Position numbers and translations under genes: made by a program. Shown here piece by piece: positions 33,076 through 42,570 of a stretch of DNA of 46,086 nucleotides (position 1 is its first letter; every line of letters begins with the position of its first letter). The notes under the pieces were generated by a model. The model was given only the letters and a program-made list of their open reading frames with translations, had not been told where the DNA came from and searched no databases. The stretch is taken from the NCBI GenBank assembly GCA_050331095.1, contig JBHJHE010000036.1, positions 1 to 46,086 of the forward strand, given 5' to 3'. This stretch comes from MED-G105 sp050331095. Lineage in GTDB: Bacteria > Pseudomonadota > Alphaproteobacteria > Caulobacterales > Parvularculaceae.

Positions 33076-33102
33076 ATCCCGTAGAGGCGAAAGGACAGCC
33101 TG

Positions 33103-33663
33103 ATGAAACCCATGCTGATGTTACTGGGAGCGGCCAAAATCGCGTTAGGCGGCGTTGCTTCCGCCGCCGAAGTCGACGTCGGCGCGCCGGTCACGGCCGA
33201 GAACGCGGCGGCGGTGATGGAGCTTACGCGGATCGCCGATGCGATCGACGCCGCCGTCGACGCCAAAGACTGGACGACGGCGCGCCGGCTTTTCGCCGAA
33301 AACGTCGCCGTCGACTTCACCGGCCTCGTCGGCGGCGAGCCGGCGACGATTTCGAGCGATGCGCTGGTCGGGGGGTGGGCGTCGAATCTCACCGAGGCGA
33401 AGACGAGCTTCCACATGCGGACGAACCATCGGGTGCGGTTCGACGGTCCGGGCAAAGCGCGCATGGTTTCAAACGGCTACGCCTGGAATCGGCTCGCCGA
33501 CGGCGCGCAGCCGGCGAACGGCGGCGACGATCTGTGGGAAGTCTGGGGAACGTACACGCACGGTTTCCTGCTTACGGAAAGCGGTTGGCGCGTCGACGCA
33601 ATGAGTTTTTCGCCGACGCACCAACGCGGCAACGTTTACGTCCGCGACACGATCGTCGAGTGA
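33103..33663 (+). CDS. Secreted SnoaL-like (NTF2-fold) protein
   Basis: A 186-residue protein with a short signal peptide (about 1-22) and a SnoaL-like domain: the entry helix ITRIADAIDAA-type (LTRIADAIDAAVDAKDW), RRLFAENVAVDFTG, HMRTNHRVRFDGPGKARM, and SGWRVDAMSFS. The fold is a cone-shaped barrel used by many isomerases and binding proteins; the reaction is unknown. It starts 27 bases after the OmpA-domain gene and could be co-transcribed. It converges on the ABC transporter gene with 6 bases between stop codons. Confidence 0.85.
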   Translation: MKPMLMLLGAAKIALGGVASAAEVDVGAPVTAENAAAVMELTRIADAIDAAVDAKDWTTARRLFAENVAVDFTGLVGGEPATISSDALVGGWASNLTEAKTSFHMRTNHRVRFDGPGKARMVSNGYAWNRLADGAQPANGGDDLWEVWGTYTHGFLLTESGWRVDAMSFSPTHQRGNVYVRDTIVE

Positions 33664-33669
33664 CCGACG

Positions 33670-35523
<1,854 letters not shown>

Positions 35524-35568
35524 GCCCCGTCCATTGGCACGGACAGGCGCGCGTTGGAAGCCGGCGGC

Positions 35569-36534
35569 CTAGGCCGTTTCGCGGCGCGAGCGGGCGAGGA
35601 TATAGCGGACGGTGCCCGTTTTCGAGCGCATGACGATCGTGTGGGTGTGGACGTATTGCGCGTCCCATTTGACGCCGTCGAGCATGGTGCCGTTGGTGAC
35701 GCCCGTGGCGGCGAACATGACGTCGCCGGAGGCGAGGTCCATGAGGCCATATTTGCGGTCGAGGTTAGTAATGCCGGCCTTCTCCGCCCGGCCGCGCTCG
35801 GCGTCGTCCCGAAAGAGCAGCCGGCCTTGCATCTGCCCGCCGACGCACCGCAGCGCCGCCGCCGCGAGAACGCCCTCCGGCGCGCCGCCGGCCCCGACGT
35901 AAAGGTCGATGCCGGTGTGGCTCTCAGTCGTAGGGAAGACGCCGGCGACGTCTCCGTCGGGGATCAGGAACCCCCGCGCGCCCACTTTGCGCGCGCCGGC
36001 GATGATGCCCTCGTGGCGCGGTCGGTCGAGGACGCACGGGGTGATCTCGCTCGCCGGCGAGCCTTTCGCCTTGGCGAGGCTCTCGATGTTGTCTTCGACC
36101 GAGGCGTCAAGGTCGACGACGCCGTCGGGATAGCCGGGGCCGACGGCGATTTTCTGCATGTAGACGTCAGGCGCGTGAAGCAGCGTGCCGCCCTGCGCCA
36201 TGGCGACGACGGCGAGCGCGTTCGCCATCGCCTTGGCCGTGAGCGTCGTGCCTTCGAGCGGATCGAGGGCGATGTCGATCTTCGGGCCTTTGCCGGTGCC
36301 GACTTTCTCGCCGATGTAGAGCATCGGCGCTTCGTCTCGCTCGCCCTCGCCGATGACGACCGTGCCGTCCATGTCGAGCTTGTTGAACGCCGTGCGCAGG
36401 GCGGTGACGGCCGCCTGATCGGCGCCTTCCTTGTCGCCGCGGCCGATCATGGTCGAGGCGGCGACGGCGGCGGCTTCGGTGCAGCGGCCGACCTCCATCG
36501 TGAAGACGCGGTCGAGAAACTCCTGGTCGGCCAT
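35569..36534 (-). CDS. glpX: Class II fructose-1,6-bisphosphatase GlpX
   Basis: A 321-residue cytoplasmic metal-dependent phosphatase of gluconeogenesis, removing the C1 phosphate from fructose-1,6-bisphosphate. Family motifs: GEGERDEAPMLYIGEKVG, DIALDPLEGTTL (metal-binding DPxxGT), and GAGGAPEGVLAAAALR near residue 205. Length is normal. In many Alphaproteobacteria glpX lies near recJ and hom; here recJ is about 3.5 kb away, with an OmpA gene, a SnoaL-like gene and an ABC transporter in between. Confidence 0.96.
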   Translation of the reverse strand: MADQEFLDRVFTMEVGRCTEAAAVAASTMIGRGDKEGADQAAVTALRTAFNKLDMDGTVVIGEGERDEAPMLYIGEKVGTGKGPKIDIALDPLEGTTLTAKAMANALAVVAMAQGGTLLHAPDVYMQKIAVGPGYPDGVVDLDASVEDNIESLAKAKGSPASEITPCVLDRPRHEGIIAGARKVGARGFLIPDGDVAGVFPTTESHTGIDLYVGAGGAPEGVLAAAALRCVGGQMQGRLLFRDDAERGRAEKAGITNLDRKYGLMDLASGDVMFAATGVTNGTMLDGVKWDAQYVHTHTIVMRSKTGTVRYILARSRRETA

Positions 36535-36620
36535 GGCGCTCCCTCCGTTCGGAATGACGGCGGAGCTATGGCGGATCGCCGCCGGCTTGTCGATCCGCGG
36601 ACGGTGGAACGCCCGGCGCG

Positions 36621-37238
36621 TCAGAAGTTGTAGTTGACCCCGATTTCGGCGCCGTGGAAGCCGATCGCCTGCTCGCGCGTGGCGCCGAGATAGCGGTAGG
36701 CGGCCTCAAGGGAGATCTGCCGGGTGATGGCGCGTTCGACGCCCGCCCGGGCTCCGTAGCCGACGGCGAGTTCGCCATCCTTGATCTTCGAAATCCCGTC
36801 GTCGACGACCGTCTCGAAATAGGCCGGGCCGACCCCGGCGGAGACGAACGGCGTCAGGAACGCGTTCGGATACTCGACGCGGGTCGACAGGAGCCCGGCG
36901 AGCCCCCACAGCGTGTTGTCGATTTCGACGCCGAGAATATCGACGCCTTCGCTTTCGCGGACGTAAACGATCTCCGGCTGGAAGAAGAAGCGAAAACCCG
37001 CCCTGCGCAGGAACGCCCGCCGATAGCCGCCGCCGCCGGAGAAGCCGCTGACGTCGAAGTCGCCGTCTGACGTGTGCGCGGCGAAGGCGTGGCCGGCCGA
37101 TGCGAAGACCGCGTTTCCGTACCCGTCGTAAACCGAGCCCCAACGCGGCGCGTCGCCGTTGCGGGACTGAGCGGCGGCGGGCGCGACGGCGACGGCGCAC
37201 GCAATCGCGGCGGTGATGAGACGCGACATGAGCGGCAT
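36621..37238 (-). CDS. Outer-membrane beta-barrel protein
   Basis: A 205-residue protein with a signal peptide (about 1-24, ending APAAAQ) and alternating hydrophobic/polar strands that form a small (probably eight-strand) barrel: PEIVYVRE, NAFLTPFVSAGVGPAYF, EAAYRYLGA, and the terminal AEIGVNYNF with the expected C-terminal phenylalanine used for BAM recognition. The mature start and the strand order resemble the OmpW/porin-like family. The ATG at 37238 was chosen over one 69 bases upstream because the signal peptide starts there. Confidence 0.85.
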   Translation of the reverse strand: MPLMSRLITAAIACAVAVAPAAAQSRNGDAPRWGSVYDGYGNAVFASAGHAFAAHTSDGDFDVSGFSGGGGYRRAFLRRAGFRFFFQPEIVYVRESEGVDILGVEIDNTLWGLAGLLSTRVEYPNAFLTPFVSAGVGPAYFETVVDDGISKIKDGELAVGYGARAGVERAITRQISLEAAYRYLGATREQAIGFHGAEIGVNYNF

Positions 37239-37375
37239 AAGGGCGATCCCCAAGCGTTCAGGCGGACCGTCGATGGACGCTCCGGACGCGCCTTTTTTCC
37301 GCCACAAACTGATAAACCGCGGTTAAGCGCGCTCAGAAAATGCCGCGGGGTTCGACGTCGCCGCGCTTGATGAAG

Positions 37376-37744
37376 TCAGTCGATGCGTTCCGGCCGCGCT
37401 GCTTTTTCAAGCGGCTCGTCGCGGAAGGCGTCGGCGCTGTCGCGATCGGCGGCGACGGACGCGGCGAGATCGTCGCGCGCGGTGAGAAGCTCCTCTCGCT
37501 CGGCGGCGACCGTCGCGGCGCTGTCGCGGGTCGGCCGCTCCTGCGGCTGTTCGGCGAACACCGGGAAGCGGGACTTCACCGTCTCACGGCGTTCTCGCGC
37601 GGCCGCCTCGATCGTCGGATTCACGGGCACGCCCTGAACCCGGTCTTCGTATTTGACGAAGCCCGGCGGCAGAAATCGGGCCGCGTTCGCGCATGCGGAC
37701 AGGCACGCGGCGGCCGCGAACAGCGTGACGGCGCGAAGACGCAT
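37376..37744 (-). CDS. Small predicted lipoprotein of unknown function
   Basis: A 122-residue product with a signal peptide and lipobox LSAC (cysteine near residue 17). The mature part is charged and predicted helical, with repeated short ERE/RDD patterns (about 45-110). I recognise no family. The ATG at 37744 is the obvious start, since upstream codons belong to a chance frame antisense to phaC. It is divergent from phaC, with 112 bases between the starts. Confidence 0.6.
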   Translation of the reverse strand: MRLRAVTLFAAAACLSACANAARFLPPGFVKYEDRVQGVPVNPTIEAAARERRETVKSRFPVFAEQPQERPTRDSAATVAAEREELLTARDDLAASVAADRDSADAFRDEPLEKAARPERID

Positions 37745-37856
37745 AGGGATCGTCTCCAAGGGATCGTCTCCTTTAGCGGCGCTGCGCTGCGCTGCGCCTT
37801 TGATTCGCTTTTTAGGGAGCTTATACCGCGGACTGAAGCAAACAAACCGGCGCGCC

Positions 37857-38744
37857 ATGGCGAACGTCGACGACAACAAGCCCGCCGCCTCGCCGCGCAA
37901 GAGCGCGAGCCCGAAAAAGAAAACCGACGCGGAAAAGGCGAAACCGGCTCCGGCGAAGAAATCGTCCAAAACCGTGAAGTCGAAGCCGGCGGCGACGAAC
38001 GGCGCCGCCCCTGCGGACGCTGCGCAGCCGAAACAGCCGCAAGCTAACGCGACGCAACCGAAAGCCGCAAAGCCCGACGCGCAAAAGCCGGCCAACGACG
38101 ATGCGCGCAGCATCATCGACGATTTCGACGCCCTGTCGGAGTATCTCGTCGACGTCTCCGGCAAGAGCCAGGACGTGATCGCGGAGTTCTTCGGTAAGAA
38201 CGCCGAAGCCCTCCAGATCGCGCAAGGCCGCCAGTCCGCCGACCCGCTCAATCTCGGCGAAGCCTTCCAGGAGATGCTGAACGGCCTCGCCGCCGACCCG
38301 GGCACGGTGATGCAGCGGCAATTCAATCTGTGGGGGGACTACGCGCGGCTGATGGCGACCATGTCGCGCCGCCTCGCGGGCGAGGACGTTCGCCCCGCGG
38401 TCGAGCCGGCCCCGGGCGATCGTCGCTTCTCGCACCCGGCCTGGAACGACAATCAGGCGCTCGACTTCATCAAACAGTCCTATCTGACGTACGCGAACTG
38501 GCTGCAAGGGACGATAGGATCCCTCTCGTTTCGCGACGACCACGAAAAGCGGCGCGCAGAATTCTACACTCAGCAATACCTCGACGCCATCGCGCCGACG
38601 AACTTCCCCATGCTGAACCCGGAAGTCGTGGAGGCGACGCTCGAATCGCGCGGCGAAAACCTGATGAAGGGGCTTCGGAACCTTCTCGAAGACATTGACC
38701 GCGGCCACGGCGCCCTGTCGATCCGCCAGGCGGATCTCGACTAG
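37857..38744 (+). CDS. phaC: PHA synthase PhaC, N-terminal part, ended by an in-frame TAG
   Basis: This 295-residue segment is the front of a class I polyhydroxyalkanoate synthase. Residues 1-82 are an unusual Lys/Ala/Pro-rich tail (KKKTDAEKAKPAPAKKS and similar). From about 84 the normal PhaC N-terminal domain follows: NLGEAFQEMLNGLAADPGTV, NLWGDYARLM, DRRFSHPAWNDNQALDFIKQ, YLTYANWLQG and NPEVVEATLESRGENLMKGL. The frame stops at TAG 38742-38744 after IRQADLD, and the same frame continues at once with FKLGENVATTPGKVVFQNE, so only one residue is missing. Alone it lacks the whole catalytic domain. Either the strain has lost the enzyme, the codon is an error, or the stop is read through. Confidence 0.85.
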   Translation: MANVDDNKPAASPRKSASPKKKTDAEKAKPAPAKKSSKTVKSKPAATNGAAPADAAQPKQPQANATQPKAAKPDAQKPANDDARSIIDDFDALSEYLVDVSGKSQDVIAEFFGKNAEALQIAQGRQSADPLNLGEAFQEMLNGLAADPGTVMQRQFNLWGDYARLMATMSRRLAGEDVRPAVEPAPGDRRFSHPAWNDNQALDFIKQSYLTYANWLQGTIGSLSFRDDHEKRRAEFYTQQYLDAIAPTNFPMLNPEVVEATLESRGENLMKGLRNLLEDIDRGHGALSIRQADLD

Positions 38745-38804
38745 TTCAAGCTCGGCGAGAACGTCGCGACGACGCCGGGCAAGGTCGTTTTCCAGAACGA
38801 GATC

Positions 38805-39902
38805 ATGCAGTTGATCCAATACGAGCCGACGACCGAGACCGTCGCCGAGCGACCGTTGCTGGTCTTTCCGCCGTGGATCAACAAATTCTACATTCTCGAT
38901 CTGCAGCCGGAGAATTCGTTCATCAAATGGATGGTCGACCAGGGCCGCACGGTCTTCGTCGTCTCATGGGTCAATCCGGGTTCTGAGCTCGCCGACAAGA
39001 CGTTCGAGGACTACATCATCCAGGGTTGCTTCGGCGCGCTTGACGCGGTGAAGGAGGCGACCGGCGTCGCGGACGTCGACGCCATCGGCTATTGCATCGG
39101 CGGGACGATGCTCTCCACCGCTCTCGCCCTGATGGCGAAGACCGGCGACGACCGCATAAAGTCCGCGACCTTCTTCACCGCCCAGGCCGATTTCGAAGAG
39201 TCGGGCGACTTGCTGTTGTTCGTCGACGACGCCCAGCTCGACGCCATCGAAAAACAGATGGACGCCGCCGGCGGCGTTCTTGAGGGCCGCGCCATGGCGA
39301 CGACCTTCAACATGCTGCGCTCGAACGACCTCATCTGGAATTTCGTCATCGACAATTACATGAAAGGCAAGGACCCGGCGCGGTTCGACCTTCTATTCTG
39401 GAACTCGGATTCGACTCGCATGCCGAAGGGCGTGCACATGTTCTACCTGCGCGAGTTCTATAAGCATAACCGCCTCGCCCGCGGCGAGATGACGATGGCC
39501 GGCGAAAAGCTCGACCTCGGCGAGATCAAGATCCCGATCTTCATGCAGGCGGGCGAGACGGACCACATTGCGCCGCATAACTCCGTTTACAGAACGGCGC
39601 GGCTTTTCGCCTCGAAGGGCAACGACAAGGTCGTCTACATGCTGGCGGGCTCCGGCCACATCGCCGGCGTCGTCAACCATCCGCGCAAGAAGAAGTATCA
39701 CCACTCGATCAACGAAAAGCTGCCCGCGACGCTCGACGCGTGGAAGGCCGACGCCCAGAAGTTTCCGGGCTCGTGGTGGGACTACTGGATCGAATGGCTC
39801 GACGACGTTAGCCCCGGCCAGGTTCCGGCGCGCGATCCGGCGGCCGGCGGTCTGCCGGCGCTGGAGGACGCGCCCGGCAGCTATGTGAAAGTGAAGGCGT
39901 GA
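38805..39902 (+). CDS. phaC: PHA synthase PhaC, catalytic part downstream of the TAG
   Basis: The remaining 365 residues counted from the first in-frame Met; homology begins 20 codons earlier at 38745. It holds the full alpha/beta-hydrolase core: the PhaC box GYCIGG with nucleophile C97, D253 in GETDHIAP, and H285 in GSGHIAGVVNHP. Other family blocks are FPPWINKFYILDL, FVVSWVNPG, and GSWWDYWIEWL near the C terminus. Polymerisation of 3-hydroxyacyl-CoA into storage granules would need the N-terminal part as well. No ribosome binding site is seen before the ATG at 38805, so independent translation is doubtful. Its TGA overlaps the GTG start of the cupin gene by 4 bases. Confidence 0.85.
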   Translation: MQLIQYEPTTETVAERPLLVFPPWINKFYILDLQPENSFIKWMVDQGRTVFVVSWVNPGSELADKTFEDYIIQGCFGALDAVKEATGVADVDAIGYCIGGTMLSTALALMAKTGDDRIKSATFFTAQADFEESGDLLLFVDDAQLDAIEKQMDAAGGVLEGRAMATTFNMLRSNDLIWNFVIDNYMKGKDPARFDLLFWNSDSTRMPKGVHMFYLREFYKHNRLARGEMTMAGEKLDLGEIKIPIFMQAGETDHIAPHNSVYRTARLFASKGNDKVVYMLAGSGHIAGVVNHPRKKKYHHSINEKLPATLDAWKADAQKFPGSWWDYWIEWLDDVSPGQVPARDPAAGGLPALEDAPGSYVKVKA

Positions 39903-40318
39903 GCGGGGCTGGCCGCGACACCGGGCCCTTCCCGCTCGCCGAGCGGCCGATCCATCTGGGCCTCGGGGCGACCGCTGAAGTCGAGCCCGCGTTCGCCGGC
40001 GGAATGGCGTGGTACGAGGCCTACGGCGCGCGCCACGCGGGCGACGGCGTCGAGGGCCGCCTTGTCAGCATGCATACGTTCACCGCTCCCTGGGATACAT
40101 GGGAGATGCACCCGGAAGGCGGAGAGGTCGTCGATTGCGTCTCCGGCGAACTCACGCTGATCCAGGAGTTTCCCGACGGCGGAACGACGAAGGTCGCTCT
40201 GACCCCCGGCGCCTACGCAATCAATCCGCCGGGCGTGTGGCACACGGCGGACGCCGCCGCGCCCGTGACCGCCCTCTTCATCACCGCCGGCTACGGCACG
40301 CAATTGCGCCCGCGCTAA
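39899..40318 (+). CDS. Cupin-domain protein
   Basis: A 139-residue single-domain cupin. The barrel runs from about 45 to 130 with the two cupin motifs in partial form: TWEMHPEGGEVVDCVSGEL and PGAYAINPPGVWHTAD. Possible metal ligands (His and Glu in EMHPEGGE, His in VWH) are present. Substrate unknown. The GTG start overlaps the phaC stop by 4 bases, so it was probably translated with the PHA synthase. Its end overlaps the stop of the convergent GNAT-nitrilase gene by 4 bases. Confidence 0.85.
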   Translation: MSGAGRDTGPFPLAERPIHLGLGATAEVEPAFAGGMAWYEAYGARHAGDGVEGRLVSMHTFTAPWDTWEMHPEGGEVVDCVSGELTLIQEFPDGGTTKVALTPGAYAINPPGVWHTADAAAPVTALFITAGYGTQLRPR

Positions 40319-41883
40319 CGCGCCGTCCAGCTCACGCGGTAGAGGTCGAAGCGCCGGTCGCGGAGGTTCTGCACCGTGCCCTCGGCGCGGGCGAAGGCGA
40401 GGTCGGCGAGGTTCAGGTCCGCGATCGTCAGCGTCTCCACGTTCTCCGACGCCTCAGCCGCGACCCCGTCGCGCGCGAAACGGAAGTCGCACGGCGTCAG
40501 GATCGCCGATTTCGCGTACTGCACGTCCATGTTCTCGACGTTCGGCAGGTTCCCGACATTGCCGGCGAGCGCGACGTAGAGCTGGTTCTCGACCGCCCGC
40601 GCCTGGCAGCAATAGCGCACCCGAAGGTATCCCTGGCGATTGTCCGTGCAGAACGGCACGAACAGTATCCGCGCGCCCTCGTCGGCGAGCTTGCGAGCGA
40701 GCTCGGGAAACTCCGAGTCGTAACAGATGAGGACGCCGATGGGCCCGCAGTCAGTCGCGATCGTCGAGACCTCGTCGCCGCCCTGAATGCCCCACCAGGA
40801 CTTCTCATCGGGCGTCGGATGGAGCTTTTCACGCGCGTGGACCGAGCCGTCGCGCAGGAACACGTAGGCGACGTTCTGGATCTCGCCGTCGTCCGTGCGC
40901 GTTGGATGCGAGCCGCCGATGATGTTGACGTTGTAGCTGACCGACAGCTTTTGCAGCGCGTCGACGAAGCGCGGCGTATAGGCCGTCAAGGCCTCGATCG
41001 CCGCGGCGGGGGCGAGCGGCTTGTCGCCGAGCGCCAGCAATTGCAACGTGAAGAGCTCCGGAAAGACGACGAAGTCGCAGCGATAATCGGCGCACACGTC
41101 CACGAAGTATTCGACGTTGCTGACGAATTCCTCGAAGTTCGACACGAGCCGCGCCTGGAACTGAACCGTCGCCACCCGGACGATATCCTTCTGGGCGTAG
41201 GAGAGCGGCGATTTCGCGTCGATCTCTTCCGCCAGCGGATTGCGCCAGACCATGTGCGCGGCGCATCCGCGCGAAGCTTTATCGTCCGGATGGTAAGCTT
41301 TGAGGACGCCGATCGGCGAGAACCCCTCACGGAGGTGGAAATTCACCACCGGGTCGACGACGCGCTTGTCGCGCACGGCCTCGATGTAATCAAGCGGGTC
41401 CGGGTAAGCCTTGGCGCGTCGCCCCCACCCGGGCAAACGGCCGCCGAAGACGACGCCCTTTAGATTCTCCGCCTCGCATAATCGTCGGCGGGCGTCGTAA
41501 AGCCGCTGGCCGATGCGCAGCCGCCGGTGCGAGCGGCTGACGCACACCTCCATGCCGTATAGCCAGTCGCCCTTCGGATCATGGCGCGCGCCATAGCCGC
41601 CGCCGGTGATCTCAAGCCAGGTGTGCGGCCTCAGCGCCAGCGCCTCGCTCGCCCGGAAGCACGCCGCGTAGCCCACGATCGTTCCTTCGGCCTCGACGAC
41701 GAGCTGGCCGTTGGCGTAACTCGTCATCTGCCCCTGGATCATGCCGCGCGAGTAAGGCGGCTCGTCCGGATAGGTTTTCGCCAGAAGGTCGATGATCTGG
41801 TCGATGTCGCCGGCGGCGGCGTTCCGCACCGTGAGCGACGATCGTCGCGAGCGAACTTTCTCGTTCATCGAAGGCGTCTTCAT
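40315..41883 (-). CDS. Bifunctional GNAT acetyltransferase / carbon-nitrogen hydrolase
   Basis: A 522-residue fusion. Residues about 10-200 form a GNAT domain (SLTVRNAAAGDIDQIIDLL, MEVCVSRSHRRLRIGQRLYDARR as the acetyl-CoA loop). Residues about 225-520 form a nitrilase-superfamily domain with the Glu-Lys-Cys triad: FVVFPELFTLQLL, HAREKLHPTPDE and GVLICYDSEFPELAR. This fusion is a recognised branch of the nitrilase superfamily; the natural substrate is unknown. The ATG at 41883 is preferred to a TTG six codons upstream. Confidence 0.93.
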   Translation of the reverse strand: MKTPSMNEKVRSRRSSLTVRNAAAGDIDQIIDLLAKTYPDEPPYSRGMIQGQMTSYANGQLVVEAEGTIVGYAACFRASEALALRPHTWLEITGGGYGARHDPKGDWLYGMEVCVSRSHRRLRIGQRLYDARRRLCEAENLKGVVFGGRLPGWGRRAKAYPDPLDYIEAVRDKRVVDPVVNFHLREGFSPIGVLKAYHPDDKASRGCAAHMVWRNPLAEEIDAKSPLSYAQKDIVRVATVQFQARLVSNFEEFVSNVEYFVDVCADYRCDFVVFPELFTLQLLALGDKPLAPAAAIEALTAYTPRFVDALQKLSVSYNVNIIGGSHPTRTDDGEIQNVAYVFLRDGSVHAREKLHPTPDEKSWWGIQGGDEVSTIATDCGPIGVLICYDSEFPELARKLADEGARILFVPFCTDNRQGYLRVRYCCQARAVENQLYVALAGNVGNLPNVENMDVQYAKSAILTPCDFRFARDGVAAEASENVETLTIADLNLADLAFARAEGTVQNLRDRRFDLYRVSWTAR

Positions 41884-42108
41884 GCAAAGCACATCATGCA
41901 AGGCCCATCCCGTTCGTCGTTAGTCTGACGCGATCGTGCGCCGGTTCGGCGCAAAGTTGAAGCGCCCGCCCGCGCCGTCCCCGCGCCTTTGTCGCGTACG
42001 CATTTGTCGCTCACGCATCGGGTCACGGCGTTTTCAGTGGCGCGTCATCGGCCGGCTTCCCACTCTAATCAATGCTGGGCGCGACACGAGACGCGAAAGG
42101 ATGTCATT

Positions 42109-42570
42109 ATGACCAAATTCATTCTCGCCGCCCTCGGCGCGGCGTTCTCCCTCGTTCTCCTGAGCGCCGGACCGGCCGCGGCGAACGGGATCCACAAAGG
42201 CGCCGGCAAGGTCGTCGCGCCGCATGCGGACGTCGTCCATGGCAAGTTCGTCGAGCGAAAGTTCGTCGACATGAGATTTGTCGATAAGCGGTTCAGCGGC
42301 GACAAGTTCGTCCGCGGCAAGTTCGTGGGCGGCAAGTTCGTGGGCGATCGCCGCTTCGTCCACCGCGACCGCGCGTTCGTCCATGGCAAGAAGTTCCGAG
42401 GCGGGCGTTTCGTCCATGGCAAGCGCTTTCGGGGCTCGAAGTTCGATCGCAAGTTCGGCCACCCCCGCCGCGGCTTTAAGAGCCGCCGCGACTTCCGCCG
42501 TGGCGCCTACGGCGCGCGCCGTGGCCGCGCGGTTCATCGCGGACGCGCCGCCCGTCGCGGACGGTACTAG
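42109..42570 (+). CDS. Secreted highly basic repeat protein, KFV-type
   Basis: A 153-residue protein with a signal peptide (about 1-25, ending AAA). The mature part is made of about 15 short units built on [K/R]-F-[V/R], spaced by 4-7 residues (GKFVGGKFVGDRRFV and alike), then an Arg/Gly-rich tail with His. It has very few acidic residues, so its charge is extreme. No family is known to me. It could bind anionic polysaccharide, nucleic acid or the outer membrane, or form an extracellular matrix. A purine-rich site (CGAAAGGA) precedes the ATG. The stop overlaps the convergent monooxygenase by 4 bases. Confidence 0.7.
   Translation: MTKFILAALGAAFSLVLLSAGPAAANGIHKGAGKVVAPHADVVHGKFVERKFVDMRFVDKRFSGDKFVRGKFVGGKFVGDRRFVHRDRAFVHGKKFRGGRFVHGKRFRGSKFDRKFGHPRRGFKSRRDFRRGAYGARRGRAVHRGRAARRGRY
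42316..42345 (+). repeat. Exact 15-bp tandem duplication in the KFV gene
   Basis: GGCAAGTTCGTGGGC occurs twice in direct succession (42316-42330 and 42331-42345), encoding GKFVG twice. Imperfect copies of AAGTTCGT run across 42240-42450. The pattern suggests growth by short in-frame duplications. Confidence 0.85.
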
